Shown: positions 29,271 through 43,316 of the stretch, piece by piece
How the letters are laid out: each line of letters opens with the position of its first letter
How positions within the stretch are numbered: position 1 is the stretch's first letter
Source of the DNA: Wolbachia endosymbiont (group A) of Pogonocherus hispidulus
GTDB taxonomy: Bacteria; Pseudomonadota; Alphaproteobacteria; Rickettsiales; Anaplasmataceae
Assembly (NCBI RefSeq): GCF_964028195.1
Contig: NZ_OZ034750.1
Location: 1,178,001 to 1,242,000 of the forward strand
Length of the DNA stretch: 64,000 nucleotides
Direction: 5' to 3'
Notes under the pieces: generated by a model
The model's database searches: none
The model's input: only the letters and a program-made list of their open reading frames with translations
What the model was told of the DNA's origin: nothing
Translations under genes and position numbers: made by a program

Positions 29271-30690
29271 CAACCGTCATCCCGCTACGTGTTAGCGGGA
29301 TCTCTTGTTAGCGGATGAGATACCGCGGCGGTATGACGTAGGACCGCTGTCATTCCAGTCTGGAATCTAGTTCTTATTGTACATTTACTTAGTGTAGAGT
29401 TAAGTTTCCTGGATCCAAGTAGTCAGGGCACTGGGGTGACACCCTTTTGGATGGAAACCAGTGTCAGCTACTTTCATGACACCATTCTTTCTTCTGGATC
29501 CCAGTGTCAAGCACTGGGATGACATCATAGGGGTACTAGCCTGACAACCGTCATCCCGCTACTTGTTAGCGGCTAAGAGATACCGCGGCGGTATGACGGT
29601 TCGCGGCGGTATGACGGTTCGCGGTGGCATGATGATAACCTCGTCATCCCGCTGCTTGTTAGCGGCTAAGAGATACCGCGGCAGTATGACGGTTAAGTAG
29701 GGTGTCATCCCAGTACTGGGATGAAAGGGGAAGGTATTAGGATGACACCGTCATAAAGTAAAATGAGATCCCAGTGTCACGCACTGGGATGACATTATAA
29801 GGGCACTGGGATGACAGAAGAAGGCACTGGGATGACGGGGGAAGGTACTACCTTGACAACCGTCATCCCGCTGCTTGTTAGCGGGATCTAGAGATACCGC
29901 GAATGAATCGCGGTATGACGGTCTGCGGTGACATGACGGTTAAGCAATTCGTCATCCCGCTACGTGTTAGCGGCTAAGAGATACCGCGAATGAATCGCGG
30001 TATGACGGTTCGTGGCGGTATGACGGTTCGCGGTGACATGACGATAACCTCGTCATCCCGCTGCTTGTTAGCGGGATCTAGAGATACCGCGAATGAATCG
30101 CGGTATGACGGTTCGTGGCGGTATGACGGTTCGCGGTGGCATGACGATAACCTCGTCATCCCGCTGCTTGTTAGCGGCTAAGAGATACCGCGGCGGTATG
30201 ACGGTTCGTGGCGGTATGACGGTCTGCGGTGACATGACGGTTAAGCAATTCGTCATCTCGCTACTTGTTAGCGGCTAAGAGATACCGCGGCGGTATGACG
30301 GTTCGTGGCGGTATGACGGTTCGCGGTGGCATGACGATAACCTCGTCATCCCGCTGCTTGTTAGCGGCTAAGAGATACCGCGGCGGTATGACGGTTAAGT
30401 AGGGTGTCATCCCAGTACTGGGATGAAAGGGGAAGGTATTAGGATGACACCGTCATAAAGTAAAATGAGATCCCAGTGTCACGCACTGGGATGACATTAT
30501 AAGGGCACTGGGATGACAGAAGAAGGCACTGGGATGACGGGGGAAGGTACTACCTTGACAACCGTCATCCCGCTGCTTGTTAGCGGGATCTAGAGATACC
30601 GCGGCGGTATGACGTAGGACTGCTGTGATACCATTATAGAGTGAACCAGTGTCAGCTACTCGGATGACAGAGAAGTCCAACCACAGAATA
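29271..30690. repeat. Large palindromic repeat array with internal duplications
   Basis: About 1.4 kb with no gene. Units built from ATACCGCGGCGGTAT, its gaatgaatc-looped variant, and CCCGCTGCTTGTTAGCGGG-type palindromes recur in near-tandem fashion between 29880 and 30390. A segment of about 200 bases (from 29691) recurs almost unchanged 702 bases later (from 30393). Short open frames on both strands (e.g. 29990-30181 and 30068-30256) only reflect the repeats. Confidence 0.9.
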
Positions 30691-30732
30691 AACTAGTGAA
30701 TTTTTTGAAAAGTATATAAAATTCAAGTTTAA

Positions 30733-31617
<885 letters not shown>

Positions 31618-31623
31618 AAGTGT

Positions 31624-32139
31624 TTAGTCGCGGTATAATATCAACTTATTATCTCTTATAGTGAAATGAAAATACCTTAAAAAGCTCATTCCAAGTAGTG
31701 AATGAGACATAGAATGAGTGTTAACGCTCGCCTGTACATCATTAACTAAAAAATTTCCTATTTTAACCTGAGGGATGTGAACAACACCAGCTTTTATTTG
31801 ACCTTTCGCAGTTTCATATATTTTAAAATCCTGAACGTTTTGTAAGTTAATACCAACATGTAATGCGTCTTTTTGTGATAGAACAATATCGGTTGCTCCG
31901 GTATCAAGCAAAAACGTTATATTGCGATCATTGACCTGAGCCTGAATATAAAAGTGTCCATCGTATGATTTCGTAAATTCGATACTTCCACTATTCTGAC
32001 CACTATTTTGAATTCTCCCTTTATATGGTAAAAAAGTACTGAGAAATCTGTCGCTTAGTTTGTCCCTTTGTGAATCAATAAGCATTGAAGTGGCGGCTAT
32101 TATTAGTAACCAAATAACTAAATTTTTCACCGCGTTCAT
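31624..32139 (-). CDS. Membrane-anchored retropepsin-like aspartyl protease
   Basis: 171 residues. One N-terminal hydrophobic segment (NLVIWLLIIAATSML) anchors it in the membrane. The catalytic motif TFLLDTGATDIVLS lies at about 77-90, and the C-terminal LLGMSFLRYFHF block is typical of the clan AA family of TIGR02281-type proteases known in alphaproteobacteria. Such proteins dimerise to form the active site; only one DTGA motif is present here. The active site would be periplasmic. Substrate unknown. Head-to-head with yidC. Confidence 0.85.
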   Translation of the reverse strand: MNAVKNLVIWLLIIAATSMLIDSQRDKLSDRFLSTFLPYKGRIQNSGQNSGSIEFTKSYDGHFYIQAQVNDRNITFLLDTGATDIVLSQKDALHVGINLQNVQDFKIYETAKGQIKAGVVHIPQVKIGNFLVNDVQASVNTHSMSHSLLGMSFLRYFHFTIRDNKLILYRD

Positions 32140-32264
32140 ATTGTTAAAATTTGAAGCTATTAAAATAAATTTTAAAGATTAGCGTTAAAAGTTATTATTA
32201 AAAATAAGTAAATTTTATTGTTTTAGTACAATATTTAATATACACTTTAAGAAGATATGTTTGA

Positions 32265-34856
<2,592 letters not shown>

Positions 34857-34896
34857 AAATCCTTAGCAGCTTCTCACAACTATATAAAAGTTTATT

Positions 34897-36357
34897 GTAT
34901 CCGTTCAGGGGAGTGGCTTAGGAGACAATAGACAGAAGATTTTGGAAAGGGTTTAACTTCTTTTGTTTCCAAGTCAAATACAGAGAGATTATCCGCTCAA
35001 GTTCCTCGCTCCGATTGTGTAAAATATGAGTTTTTACGGTAAACGACATAATGCCGTATTTGCCGTTCAACATGGTTATTTGTCAGCGGAATATTTTCTG
35101 GGTCATCTAAAAATTTCCACATCATTCTTTCAGATTTCAAAATATTTTTGGCAACTCGAGAAGCTCCAATTGCTTCAGGTAGGTGGAATATCTCCTTCAA
35201 GTAATACCTCGTACGTTTTCGCAACTTTCTGGCACGTTTGGCAAATCTTTATCTCATTTTTTAGTAAAGCTTTTTTTAGTGCAAATAATTCAGTAGCGAC
35301 ATCTCTTACATAACAGCCAAGAATCTTAACTTCAATGTTCCAGCTATGAGCCAGCCTTTCAAAATCTCTTATCAAATGAGCCCAGCAGATTTGCCTTTTC
35401 TTATCATTAAAGTAGTTGTAGGCTGAATATCTATCAGTTACTATCAAACTATTGCGATTGCAAAATGTGCTGTCTTGCAAAACCTTCATTCCTCTTGATT
35501 CTGTAAATCTTACAAAACTTGCCGTATTGCTTGCAAACATCCAACACCAAGCGAGTTTACCTTTGTTATAATGGCTCGTTTCATCAATATGTAGAACTTT
35601 ACTCCTACTTATCTCTTGTTCGATTTGCTCATATGTTTTTTCGCATTTTGATGCAACTCTGTGTTCACTATTTGATATGCTGCCAACACTTATGTTCAAA
35701 TTAAAAATGTCATTTATGATACTAGCCACTTCACGCTTTGAGTTTTTGTAAAATCCGCTGAGTGCTGCAATTATCGATTTAACTTTTGGACCAAATGTAT
35801 CTGATGTAACACCTTCTGGTAATTTGCTACTTTTTCTTTTTCCACATTTTCGACAGCGGCCATGTTCCAACTGATATTCCACTACATAAGACCTAATTTC
35901 CGGAAGATCAACTTTTTGGTGAACATAAGGTTTTTCGCATATTACAAGCTCTCCTCCGCATTCGCAAGTATCAGGCAACTCTATTTTTACTACTTTATCC
36001 GCTTCCATTTTGGCATGAAAATTTCCTTTATGCCCAACCTGACCGCCAACATTCCTTTCGCTTTTTGGCTTGTCCTTTTTTATTTTGTACAGTTCTTTTG
36101 AGCTAGGCAGAGATGAGTTTTTTGAATTTACTTTCCTTTAATTCAGCATTCTCTATCTTTAAAGCTTTATTTTCTGCTCTTAAAAGTTTTCTATCTCTGC
36201 TTCCAGTTTTTCTATCTTTGCTTCTAACTTTTCTATTTTTTGCTGTAAATTTTTGCAAAGTTCTAAAAGGTTTACCACATTACCTCATATTCACTCTATG
36301 ATTATCTTTATTATCTTGCTTTGTCTACCTTATTTTGCCGCTCCCCTGAACGGATAC
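34897..36357 (-). mobile_element. IS66-family element
   Basis: Terminal inverted repeats of about 20 bases: gtatccgttcaggggagtgg at 34897-34916 and its complement (one difference) at 36338-36357. No 8-base target duplication is recognisable. It carries one degraded transposase gene and no accessory tnpA/tnpB-like genes. A related 3' end is present at 1-341 in opposite orientation. Confidence 0.88.
34984..36278 (-). pseudogene. IS66 transposase, multiply frameshifted
   Basis: Reading along the minus strand: a GTG start at about 36278 opens a coiled coil (LQQKIEKLEAKIEKLEAEIE) that stops near 36185. It continues one frame over with LRAENKALKIENAELK, then another frame with SLPSSKELYK and GGQVGHKGN. 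Positions 36008-35175 are open with the zinc-finger-like CECGGEL...CRKCGKR and the first two catalytic Asp (VLHIDET, IVTDRYSAY). A last shift near 35200 leads to 34997-35224 with the final catalytic Glu (NNHVERQIR). At least three breaks, so inactive. Confidence 0.88.
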
Positions 36358-36488
36358 CTCTTATCCATTGTCCTCTAAACTGTACACCTAAGTGGATACA
36401 CAACTGAACGTAACCATTCCAAGTAGCTGACACTGGGTCGCACTACTTCACCAATAGCACTATCTTGCTAAACATAGTTTAGTTCGAG

Positions 36489-36561
36489 TGGCTGAGGAGG
36501 GACTTGAACCCCCGACCAAGAGATTATGATCCTCCTGCTCTACCAACTGAGCTACTCAGCC
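36489..36561 (-). tRNA. tRNA-Met (CAT), elongator type
   Basis: Minus strand: acceptor GGCTGAG/CTCAGCC, D-arm GCTCAGTTGGTAGAGC, anticodon stem GGAGG/TCTCT with two G.U pairs and loop ATCATAA (anticodon CAT), T-arm GGGGGTTCAAGTCCCTC. The normal first pair and absence of GGG/CCC anticodon stem pairs argue against initiator tRNA; a lysidine-modified Ile tRNA remains an alternative. The first tRNA base is also the last base of the purB stop codon. Confidence 0.9.
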
Positions 36562-37853
36562 TAATTGAAAACCTTGCTATATATGTGACCTACATGCTTT
36601 GTATAATATTTCAAATCAAACAAAGATTCAAGTTTTTCCGAGTTAATAACCTTAAGTAAGGGTTTATCTTGTTTCAATTCGGCCAGAAAATCACTGTTGT
36701 TTTGTTTCACTTTCATTGCATTGCTCTGAACAATTTTATACGCCTCTTCCCTCGCCAAACCACTATTTACTAACTCAAGCAATACACGCTGTGAGAAAAC
36801 TAAACCTTTTGAAGAATTTAAGTTCTTTTCAATGTTTTCCTTATTGATTACCAATTTATCTATCAAATCTGTTAATCGCACTAAAGCAAAATCCATTGTT
36901 ATACAAGCATCAGGAGCAATGCATCTTTCCACAGACGAGTGTGATATATCACGTTCGTGCCACAATGCAACATTTTCTAACGCAGGAAAAACATAACTGC
37001 GTATTAAACGTGAGAGTCCAGTCAGATTTTCACTTAAAATAGGATTACATTTGTGTGGCATAGCAGAGCTTCCCTTCTGCCCAATGGAAAAATGCTCAGA
37101 AATTTCGCCGATTTCAGTTCTTTGCAAATGACGAATTTCAATTGCAATATTTTCTATTGAGCTTGCAATCACTCCCAAAACCAAAAAGAACATGGCATGT
37201 CTATCACGAGGAATGACTTGAGACGATATGGTTTCAGGTATGAGTCCCATTTCTTTCGCTACATACTCTTCAACAAACGGATCAACATTTGCAAAATTAC
37301 CTACTGCACCTGATATTTTACAAATTGAGATCTCTTTTTGCGCGCTAATTAATCTCTGATAATTGCGTTTAAATTCAGCATAAAATCTAGCAAATTTTAA
37401 TCCAAGAGTTGTTGGTTCTGCATGCATTCCATGACTGCGCCCAACACAAACAATATCTTTATAGTCCTCAGCTTTTTTTTTCAATACTGCAAGTAAATTT
37501 TTTAGATTCTCGAGTAAAATATCACATGACTCTTTCAACTGCATCGCAAGGCATGTATCCAAAACATCAGAACTTGTCATTCCATAGTGGAGATAACGAA
37601 CATCAACTCCCGCTTTTTCAGCAACATATGTCAGAAAAGCTATAACATCATGTTTTACAATGGATTCAATTTCGTTGATACGTTCAATATCAAATTCAAT
37701 AGCACCAGAGAGCTTCTGAGCAACACTATTTGGAATCACTCCTAACTCTTCTTGAGCTTCACACGCTAATTTTTCTATTTTAAGCCATATATTAAATTTA
37801 TTATTTTCCTCCCAAATAGAAGACATTTCTTTTCGGCTATAGCGGGGAATCAT
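36561..37853 (-). CDS. purB: Adenylosuccinate lyase
   Basis: 430 residues. The fumarase/aspartase superfamily signature SSAMPHKCNPILSE lies in the C-terminal half, and earlier blocks include YGMTSSDVLDT and GRSHGMHAEPTT. It acts twice in purine synthesis, on SAICAR and on adenylosuccinate. The start MIPRYSRKEMSSIWEE is the family norm. The ATG overlaps the TGA of an upstream decoy open frame (ATGA) created by a tandem duplication; see 37850-38313. It was probably once directly downstream of rplI. Confidence 0.96.
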   Translation of the reverse strand: MIPRYSRKEMSSIWEENNKFNIWLKIEKLACEAQEELGVIPNSVAQKLSGAIEFDIERINEIESIVKHDVIAFLTYVAEKAGVDVRYLHYGMTSSDVLDTCLAMQLKESCDILLENLKNLLAVLKKKAEDYKDIVCVGRSHGMHAEPTTLGLKFARFYAEFKRNYQRLISAQKEISICKISGAVGNFANVDPFVEEYVAKEMGLIPETISSQVIPRDRHAMFFLVLGVIASSIENIAIEIRHLQRTEIGEISEHFSIGQKGSSAMPHKCNPILSENLTGLSRLIRSYVFPALENVALWHERDISHSSVERCIAPDACITMDFALVRLTDLIDKLVINKENIEKNLNSSKGLVFSQRVLLELVNSGLAREEAYKIVQSNAMKVKQNNSDFLAELKQDKPLLKVINSEKLESLFDLKYYTKHVGHIYSKVFN

Positions 37854-38313
37854 TTTTGATTTATTCCAATAATGGTGTCATTCCAGTGCGTGACACTGGA
37901 ATCCAGATATAAAAGTATTTGCAAATTATTCAATGGACAACGGATTCTAGAAGCATAAAATAATGTCCATGATGAAATAAACTGGATCCCAGTGTCACGC
38001 ACTGGGATGACATGAGGGGAGCACTGGAATGACACCAGCTTAGCCATGGCAGACATTTCTTTACGGCTATAGCGTGGGATCATTTTTGATTTACTCCAAT
38101 AATGGTGTCATTCCAGTGCGTGACACTGGAATCCAGATATAAAAGTATTTGCAAATTATTCAATGGACAACGGATTCTAGAAGCATAAAATAATGTCCAT
38201 GATGAAATAAACTGGATCCCAGTGTCACGCACTGGGATGACATGAGGGGAGCACTGGGATGACACCAGCTTAGCCATGGAAGACATTTCTTTTTGGCTAT
38301 AACGGAAGATCAT
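37850..38313 (-). repeat. Two tandem copies of the purB start plus palindromic repeat
   Basis: Two 230-base units, 38313-38084 and 38083-37854. Each begins with a copy of the first 11 or so codons of purB (encoding MIFRYSQKEMSSM and MIPRYSRKEMSAM) and continues into cattccagtgcgtgacactg-type palindromes. Each yields a 77-codon open frame whose TGA overlaps the next ATG (ATGA), at 38080-38083 and at 37850-37853. The protein parts past codon 14 are repeat translation and probably meaningless. Confidence 0.9.
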
Positions 38314-38315
38314 CT

Positions 38316-38873
38316 TTAATCAGCTTCATCACCATCAGTAGCTTCTTTATTCGCACCTTGCCCTGCCTCTTGTTGCTCAGACTTCTGATTTTGCAATTTT
38401 ACTTGCCTTAGCTCATTTGCATCTGTTTCGGATTTCACGACGTATATAGTAATTGGTACTACTACTTCACTATGTAATTCTACGTTTACTTGGTATTCAC
38501 CCAAGTTTTTGATGCTTATTCCACCAAAAGATAAACTACGATGATTTATCGCACGTCCTTCTTGTAGTAAAACTTTCGCAATTTCACGTGTTGTTACAGA
38601 ACCAAAAATTTTACCATCCTCTGAAGCTTGCTTTATTAATACCACAAACTTATCATGTAGTGACAATGCAAGCTCTTTTGCTATATTTAATCTTTTTATA
38701 TTTTCTTTTTCCAGTAATAAACGTTGCTCCTCTAGCTTTGTTAAATTTTCCTTGGTAGCTTTCACCGCTTTTCTTTGTGGAAAAAGAAAATTACGTGCAT
38801 AACCTGGTTTAACTTTGACAACTTCACCAAGCTTACCTAAAGTCCTTATATTTTCCTTTAAAATTATCAACAT
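38316..38873 (-). CDS. rplI: 50S ribosomal protein L9
   Basis: 185 residues. N-terminal 23S-binding domain with the L9 signature GKLGEVVKVKPGYARNFLFP, long connecting helix, then a C-terminal domain with the KLxQEG-like KVLLQEGRAINHRS region. The last 25 or so residues are a Gln/Glu/Ala-rich extension (QKSEQQEAGQGANKE). It is at the end of the rpsF-rpsR-rplI cluster. The stop is two bases before the first purB-like decoy start. Confidence 0.95.
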   Translation of the reverse strand: MLIILKENIRTLGKLGEVVKVKPGYARNFLFPQRKAVKATKENLTKLEEQRLLLEKENIKRLNIAKELALSLHDKFVVLIKQASEDGKIFGSVTTREIAKVLLQEGRAINHRSLSFGGISIKNLGEYQVNVELHSEVVVPITIYVVKSETDANELRQVKLQNQKSEQQEAGQGANKEATDGDEAD

Positions 38874-38880
38874 AAATTAC

Positions 38881-39156
38881 CTAAACTTTTTTAGTACAGT
38901 AAGGAACAAGAGCTAAAAAACGTGCCCTTATGACTGCTAAGCGTAACTTCCTTTGTTTTTTTGCACATACGCCTGTTAATCTTCTAGGTAATATCCTACC
39001 ATAGTCAGAGGTAAACTTGGATAATAAATCTGTATTCTTATAATCTATGTCTTCATCTTTAGACGTAGCAAGAGGGCAAACTTTAGAACGCCTAAAGCCA
39101 GTCCTATTATTTACAGATACGTAAGAATTATTAAAACTATTTCGTCTTTTCATCAT
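38881..39156 (-). CDS. rpsR: 30S ribosomal protein S18
   Basis: 91 residues, basic. [20 protein letters not shown], the [15 protein letters not shown] block and the [12 protein letters not shown] end are the S18 consensus. It binds next to S6 on the 30S platform. The start overlaps the rpsF stop by one base, and it is followed after 7 bases by rplI. Confidence 0.96.
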   Translation of the reverse strand: MMKRRNSFNNSYVSVNNRTGFRRSKVCPLATSKDEDIDYKNTDLLSKFTSDYGRILPRRLTGVCAKKQRKLRLAVIRARFLALVPYCTKKV

Positions 39157-39938
39157 TATGCGCTTTGCTCCTCAATTTGTTTATTCATCATATAAGATTT
39201 ACCTTCAAAAAATTTATCAACCTGCACAGACAAGTGGCGAATAATGTTCTCATTAAGTTTCATTCTACGCACAAACTCATCCAGAATGCTTGCAGTAGAA
39301 CTTATGCACATTATACAATAATGACCGCTCTTCATCTTATTTATTGGATATGCAAAATCCAAAAGACCCCAATGTTCATACTTGATTAATCCTGATGCTT
39401 CAATGTTTTCCAAAAGCATTTCCAATGCTTTGCTCGATTGAGTTGGACCGTTTATTCTAAAATCTTTCAAAATATCTTGAAAAATCTTTATTAGATGTTC
39501 TGAAATATTTCTCTTCAAAGCATTTACTGCATTATGGATAAACGCACTTTTAGTAATTTGCTCACTGCCTCCTAGAAATTTTATAAAATCTTGCGTTATT
39601 CCTAAATCTTTTAGGTCATCTTTCAACTCTTTATCGATTTTTGACTTCACTTCTTTCAAATTTGAAAGATCTTCTTCCAATTCAACCCATAAAATTTTTG
39701 TAAGATCTTCCAAGAAATCAGAGTAAGCAACTAGACCTTCTTTAATGTTTTCAGCACGCGTTTCTAACTCTTGTTTTGTAAGCGTACTATTTTGCCTTTC
39801 CATAAGACTCTTAATCTTCTGGAAAATAACATCTGCTTTAATATTTTTCAATGAAACAGCTAGCTCTTGGACCATCTCCTCTACTTCTTGCTGTAACAAT
39901 CCTTGTTGTGCTATAAAAGTAAATTCATAAAGATTCAC
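39156..39938 (-). CDS. rpsF: 30S ribosomal protein S6 with large internal insertion
   Basis: 260 residues where S6 is usually 95-130. The first beta-strand and helix ([20 protein letters not shown]) and the last two-thirds ([27 protein letters not shown] and [18 protein letters not shown]) are S6-like. Residues about 35-175 are an extra charged, helical segment with no recognised family. Position in front of rpsR and rplI confirms the assignment. It is in one frame without stops, so the insertion is tolerated. Whether the extra domain projects from the 30S platform is unknown. Confidence 0.9.
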   Translation of the reverse strand: MNLYEFTFIAQQGLLQQEVEEMVQELAVSLKNIKADVIFQKIKSLMERQNSTLTKQELETRAENIKEGLVAYSDFLEDLTKILWVELEEDLSNLKEVKSKIDKELKDDLKDLGITQDFIKFLGGSEQITKSAFIHNAVNALKRNISEHLIKIFQDILKDFRINGPTQSSKALEMLLENIEASGLIKYEHWGLLDFAYPINKMKSGHYCIMCISSTASILDEFVRRMKLNENIIRHLSVQVDKFFEGKSYMMNKQIEEQSA

Positions 39939-39986
39939 TATATCTTCCTTTAATACCGATTAAATATTTCATTATATAAAGCTTTT

Positions 39987-42900
39987 TTATATAAGCAAGT
40001 TATTTGTATTAATTTCTACGCCTTTAATCCAGCTTAAGTTAGATATTTCATAAATAACTTGAGGAGCAATTGAGTATGCACCTGGTAATAAGATGCTCAC
40101 TTTATGTTTTTCGAGAAGAAGTTTTAGCATTATTTTGGTTCTGCCTTCATCTTTCAATATTGTGTTTAATTCCATAGCGGCTTTTTGCGAATCCGTGCAC
40201 TCAGTGGTGAGAACTAATTCCTTTATTGTAGAAGCGATTCTTTTTGTAAACTCAGATATATCCTTGCCTGCTAATCTTGTCGTATTTTCCGAAGCTTCAA
40301 GATCAATTATCACAAATGTTCCTGGTGAAAATAAATCTCTTTTTCCTTCTATTATTTCATTATTATAAAATGCTATTTCAGAAACGTTATGGGGATCAGA
40401 AAGTGTGAGTATAACAAACCTTCCACGCTCTGAAGTTCTCATACGTGCATTTAATATTACCCCAGCAGTTTTTGCTGTTCTATTTTCTCCGATAAACCCA
40501 ATATTTAACTTTTCCAGAAGAATTCTAAATTTTTCAAGTGGATGATTAGTTAAATAAAATCCTAGTGAAAATAACTCATGCTCTAATTTTTCCTCTTCAT
40601 CAAAATCTTCCACATTCTCAAATTTTGGTTTGAGGACATCAAGACTACCAAACAAAGCAGCTTGACTTGATTCCCTATCCTGTTTGTTTTTATTTGCAAA
40701 GTAAATCAGCATGTCCATTGACTCATATAGCTGCTTTCTGTTCTTATGCACGCTATCGAATGCCCCGGATTTAATTAGGCTTTCTAGCGCCCTCTTATTT
40801 ATTATATGACCTGAATTTTGAATGAATTCCCATATGTCCTTATAAGCGCTTGAACGTGTGTTCACTATTCCTTCTGCTATAGAAAAACCAACATTCCTCA
40901 AGGCAGCAATACCATAACGTATGCACTCACCCTCTATTGAGAATTCAGCTTGAGACTTGTTTATATCAGGTGGAAGAACGGTAACGCCACTAAACTTTGC
41001 TGCATGATAAAATAAATTCAGTTTATCTCTATCATCAATATTCAGATTCATCAAGGCTGTGAAAAATTCTAACGGATAATTAGCTTTAAGGTAAGCCGTT
41101 TGATAAGATATAACCGCATATGCAGCTGCGTGAGATTTATTAAATCCATAACCAGCAAATTTTGCAACAAGGTCAAAGATATAACTTGCCCTGTCATAAT
41201 CAACGCCATTCTTCGTTGCCCCTTGGATGAAAAGTTCACGTTGTTTATCCATCTCTTCCTTAATTTTCTTACCCATGGCACGTCTCAGCAGATCTGCTTC
41301 TGCGAGGGTATATCCAGAAAGAATACGTGCTATTTCCATCACCTGTTCCTGGTAAATTATCACTCCGAACGTTTCTTTTAACACTCCCTCAAGTAACGGA
41401 TGAATATAATCTGGCTTTTCAAGTCCATGCTTTCTTGCAACATAAGTTGGAATGTTATCCATTGGACCAGGACGATAAAGGGAAATTAAAGCGATAATAT
41501 CTTCAATGCAATCTGGCTTTAATTTGATTAAAGCTTCTCTCATTCCCGAACTTTCAAGCTGGAACACTCCAATTGAATCACCGCTTGAGAGTATCTCATA
41601 GGTTTTTTGATCATTCAAAGGAACTGAAGAAATATCGATCTTTTTTTCATCACGATTAATTAAACGACATACATGATCTATTAGCGTTAGCGTACCAAGT
41701 CCAAGAAAATCAAATTTTATTAGCCCAGCTTTCTCCACATATTTCATGCTGTATTGAGTGATTGGCAGAGCCGAATTTGGATCGTAGTACACAGGAACAA
41801 AATTTTCCAACTTTTGATCACATATTACAATTCCAGCAGCATGAGTTGAAACGTGACGATATATTCCTTCGAGCTTTAGTGATATATCAAGAAGCTTTGC
41901 AATTACCTCATCACTATCTCGTTCTTTCTGCAGGTTTTGATCAAGCTCTATTGCTTGTGATAAAGTTACAGGATTTACTGGATTAAATGGAACCATTTTA
42001 GATATTTTATCCACTTGAGAGTAAGGCATTTGCAATACTCTACCAACATCACGCAATACTGCCCTTGCTTGCAATTTTCCAAAAGTGATTATTTGAGCAA
42101 CATAACCGTACTTTTTCTGAACATAATCAATAACCAGGTCTCTTTTTTCCTGGCAAAAATCAATATCAAAGTCAGGCATCGATACACGATCAGGATTCAA
42201 AAATCTTTCAAATATTAGGCCAAACTTTATTGGATCAAGGTCTGTAATCTGTAAGCCCCAAGCAACAATTGAGCCTGCACCAGAGCCTCTTCCTGGACCA
42301 ACTGGAATGCCATTTGCTTTGCTCCAACGGATAAAGTCAGAAACTATTAGAAAATACCCGGAATAATTCATTGAAGTTATTACGCTTAGTTCGTAATTTA
42401 GCCGATCGTAGTATTGTTTAAGGTCTATATCTGTCTCATTCGCAATGCGGAATTCTAATCCTGCAACTGCCTGCTCCCTCAGTTCTTCATTCTCAGTTTT
42501 ATTTTCTCGACAAGGAAATTTAGGCAAGATAGGCTGCCTGCTTCTTGGCATGTAAGAGCACCGCTTAGCTATCACTAAAGTGTTATGAATTGCTTCGGGG
42601 ATATCGCTGAACAGCTCCTCCATTTCTGCCACAGATTTGAAATAATGCTCAGTGGTTAGCTTTTTCCTGTTATTTTCGAGAGCATAACTACCCTCCGATA
42701 TACACGTTAATATATCATAAGCTTCATAGTCAGATCTATTTGTAAAGAATACATCATTTGTTGCAACCAGTGGTATATTGTGCTGATAAGCAAAGTCTAT
42801 CAAGGTTTCTTCAAGCTCTAGCTCTTTATTCAACCCATGACGCTGCAATTCAACATATAAATGACCATTGAATGCTGAAAGCAGTTTTTCAATCGTTTCT

Positions 42901-43316
42901 TTATCTTGCCCCAACAATAGTTGAGCCAAACATCCACCGGTTAAAGCGATCAGACCCGTACTTAAATTCAATAGCTCATCAAAATCAACGTAAGGAATAT
43001 CGCTGTTATTCTTGCGCTTTCTAAAAGACTCACTCACCAAAGTGACTAAATTAGTGTACCCTTGCTCATTTTTTGCAAGCAATAATATAGGTAAATTTTG
43101 TTCTGAATGTTTAACTATAATATTGCATCCTATTATTAGCTGTATTCCTTTGTTAGCTGCATATTCTGAAAATTCGAGCGAGCCAAACAAGTTACCTGAA
43201 TCAGTAATTGCAACCGCTGGCATTTTATTTCGCAAACAAAGGCCTATCAGCTCCTCAATTTTAACCGAGCTTTCAAGCAGCGAATAAACACTATGAACAC
43301 GTAAGTGTATGAACAT
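39987..43316 (-). CDS. dnaE: DNA polymerase III alpha subunit
   Basis: About 1109 residues. N-terminal PHP domain (FIHLRVHSVYSLLES, AVAITDSGNLFGSLEF). Catalytic palm with the two Asp of PDFDIDFCQ and PGRGSGAGSIVAWGL. The HhH region, the EADLLRRAMGKK block and C-terminal OB/tau-binding domains follow. It is the replicative polymerase. The frame extends to 43463, but those extra codons lie partly in the R3 promoter region, and the family start fits 43316; an ATG at 43361 is the alternative. On the same strand as the downstream ribosomal genes, 48 bases away from rpsF. Confidence 0.96.
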   Translation of the reverse strand: MFIHLRVHSVYSLLESSVKIEELIGLCLRNKMPAVAITDSGNLFGSLEFSEYAANKGIQLIIGCNIIVKHSEQNLPILLLAKNEQGYTNLVTLVSESFRKRKNNSDIPYVDFDELLNLSTGLIALTGGCLAQLLLGQDKETIEKLLSAFNGHLYVELQRHGLNKELELEETLIDFAYQHNIPLVATNDVFFTNRSDYEAYDILTCISEGSYALENNRKKLTTEHYFKSVAEMEELFSDIPEAIHNTLVIAKRCSYMPRSRQPILPKFPCRENKTENEELREQAVAGLEFRIANETDIDLKQYYDRLNYELSVITSMNYSGYFLIVSDFIRWSKANGIPVGPGRGSGAGSIVAWGLQITDLDPIKFGLIFERFLNPDRVSMPDFDIDFCQEKRDLVIDYVQKKYGYVAQIITFGKLQARAVLRDVGRVLQMPYSQVDKISKMVPFNPVNPVTLSQAIELDQNLQKERDSDEVIAKLLDISLKLEGIYRHVSTHAAGIVICDQKLENFVPVYYDPNSALPITQYSMKYVEKAGLIKFDFLGLGTLTLIDHVCRLINRDEKKIDISSVPLNDQKTYEILSSGDSIGVFQLESSGMREALIKLKPDCIEDIIALISLYRPGPMDNIPTYVARKHGLEKPDYIHPLLEGVLKETFGVIIYQEQVMEIARILSGYTLAEADLLRRAMGKKIKEEMDKQRELFIQGATKNGVDYDRASYIFDLVAKFAGYGFNKSHAAAYAVISYQTAYLKANYPLEFFTALMNLNIDDRDKLNLFYHAAKFSGVTVLPPDINKSQAEFSIEGECIRYGIAALRNVGFSIAEGIVNTRSSAYKDIWEFIQNSGHIINKRALESLIKSGAFDSVHKNRKQLYESMDMLIYFANKNKQDRESSQAALFGSLDVLKPKFENVEDFDEEEKLEHELFSLGFYLTNHPLEKFRILLEKLNIGFIGENRTAKTAGVILNARMRTSERGRFVILTLSDPHNVSEIAFYNNEIIEGKRDLFSPGTFVIIDLEASENTTRLAGKDISEFTKRIASTIKELVLTTECTDSQKAAMELNTILKDEGRTKIMLKLLLEKHKVSILLPGAYSIAPQVIYEISNLSWIKGVEINTNNLLI

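Noticed and set aside
29271..30690. Repeats resembling a CRISPR array
   Set aside because: Repeat units vary in length and orientation, spacers are themselves repeats, and there are no cas genes.
34997..35313. Plus-strand open frames in IS66
   Set aside because: Antisense shadows of the decayed transposase.
36411..36445. Isolated repeat fragment near tRNA-Met
   Set aside because: Only a short gtagctgacactggg piece without its palindromic partner, so not listed as a feature.
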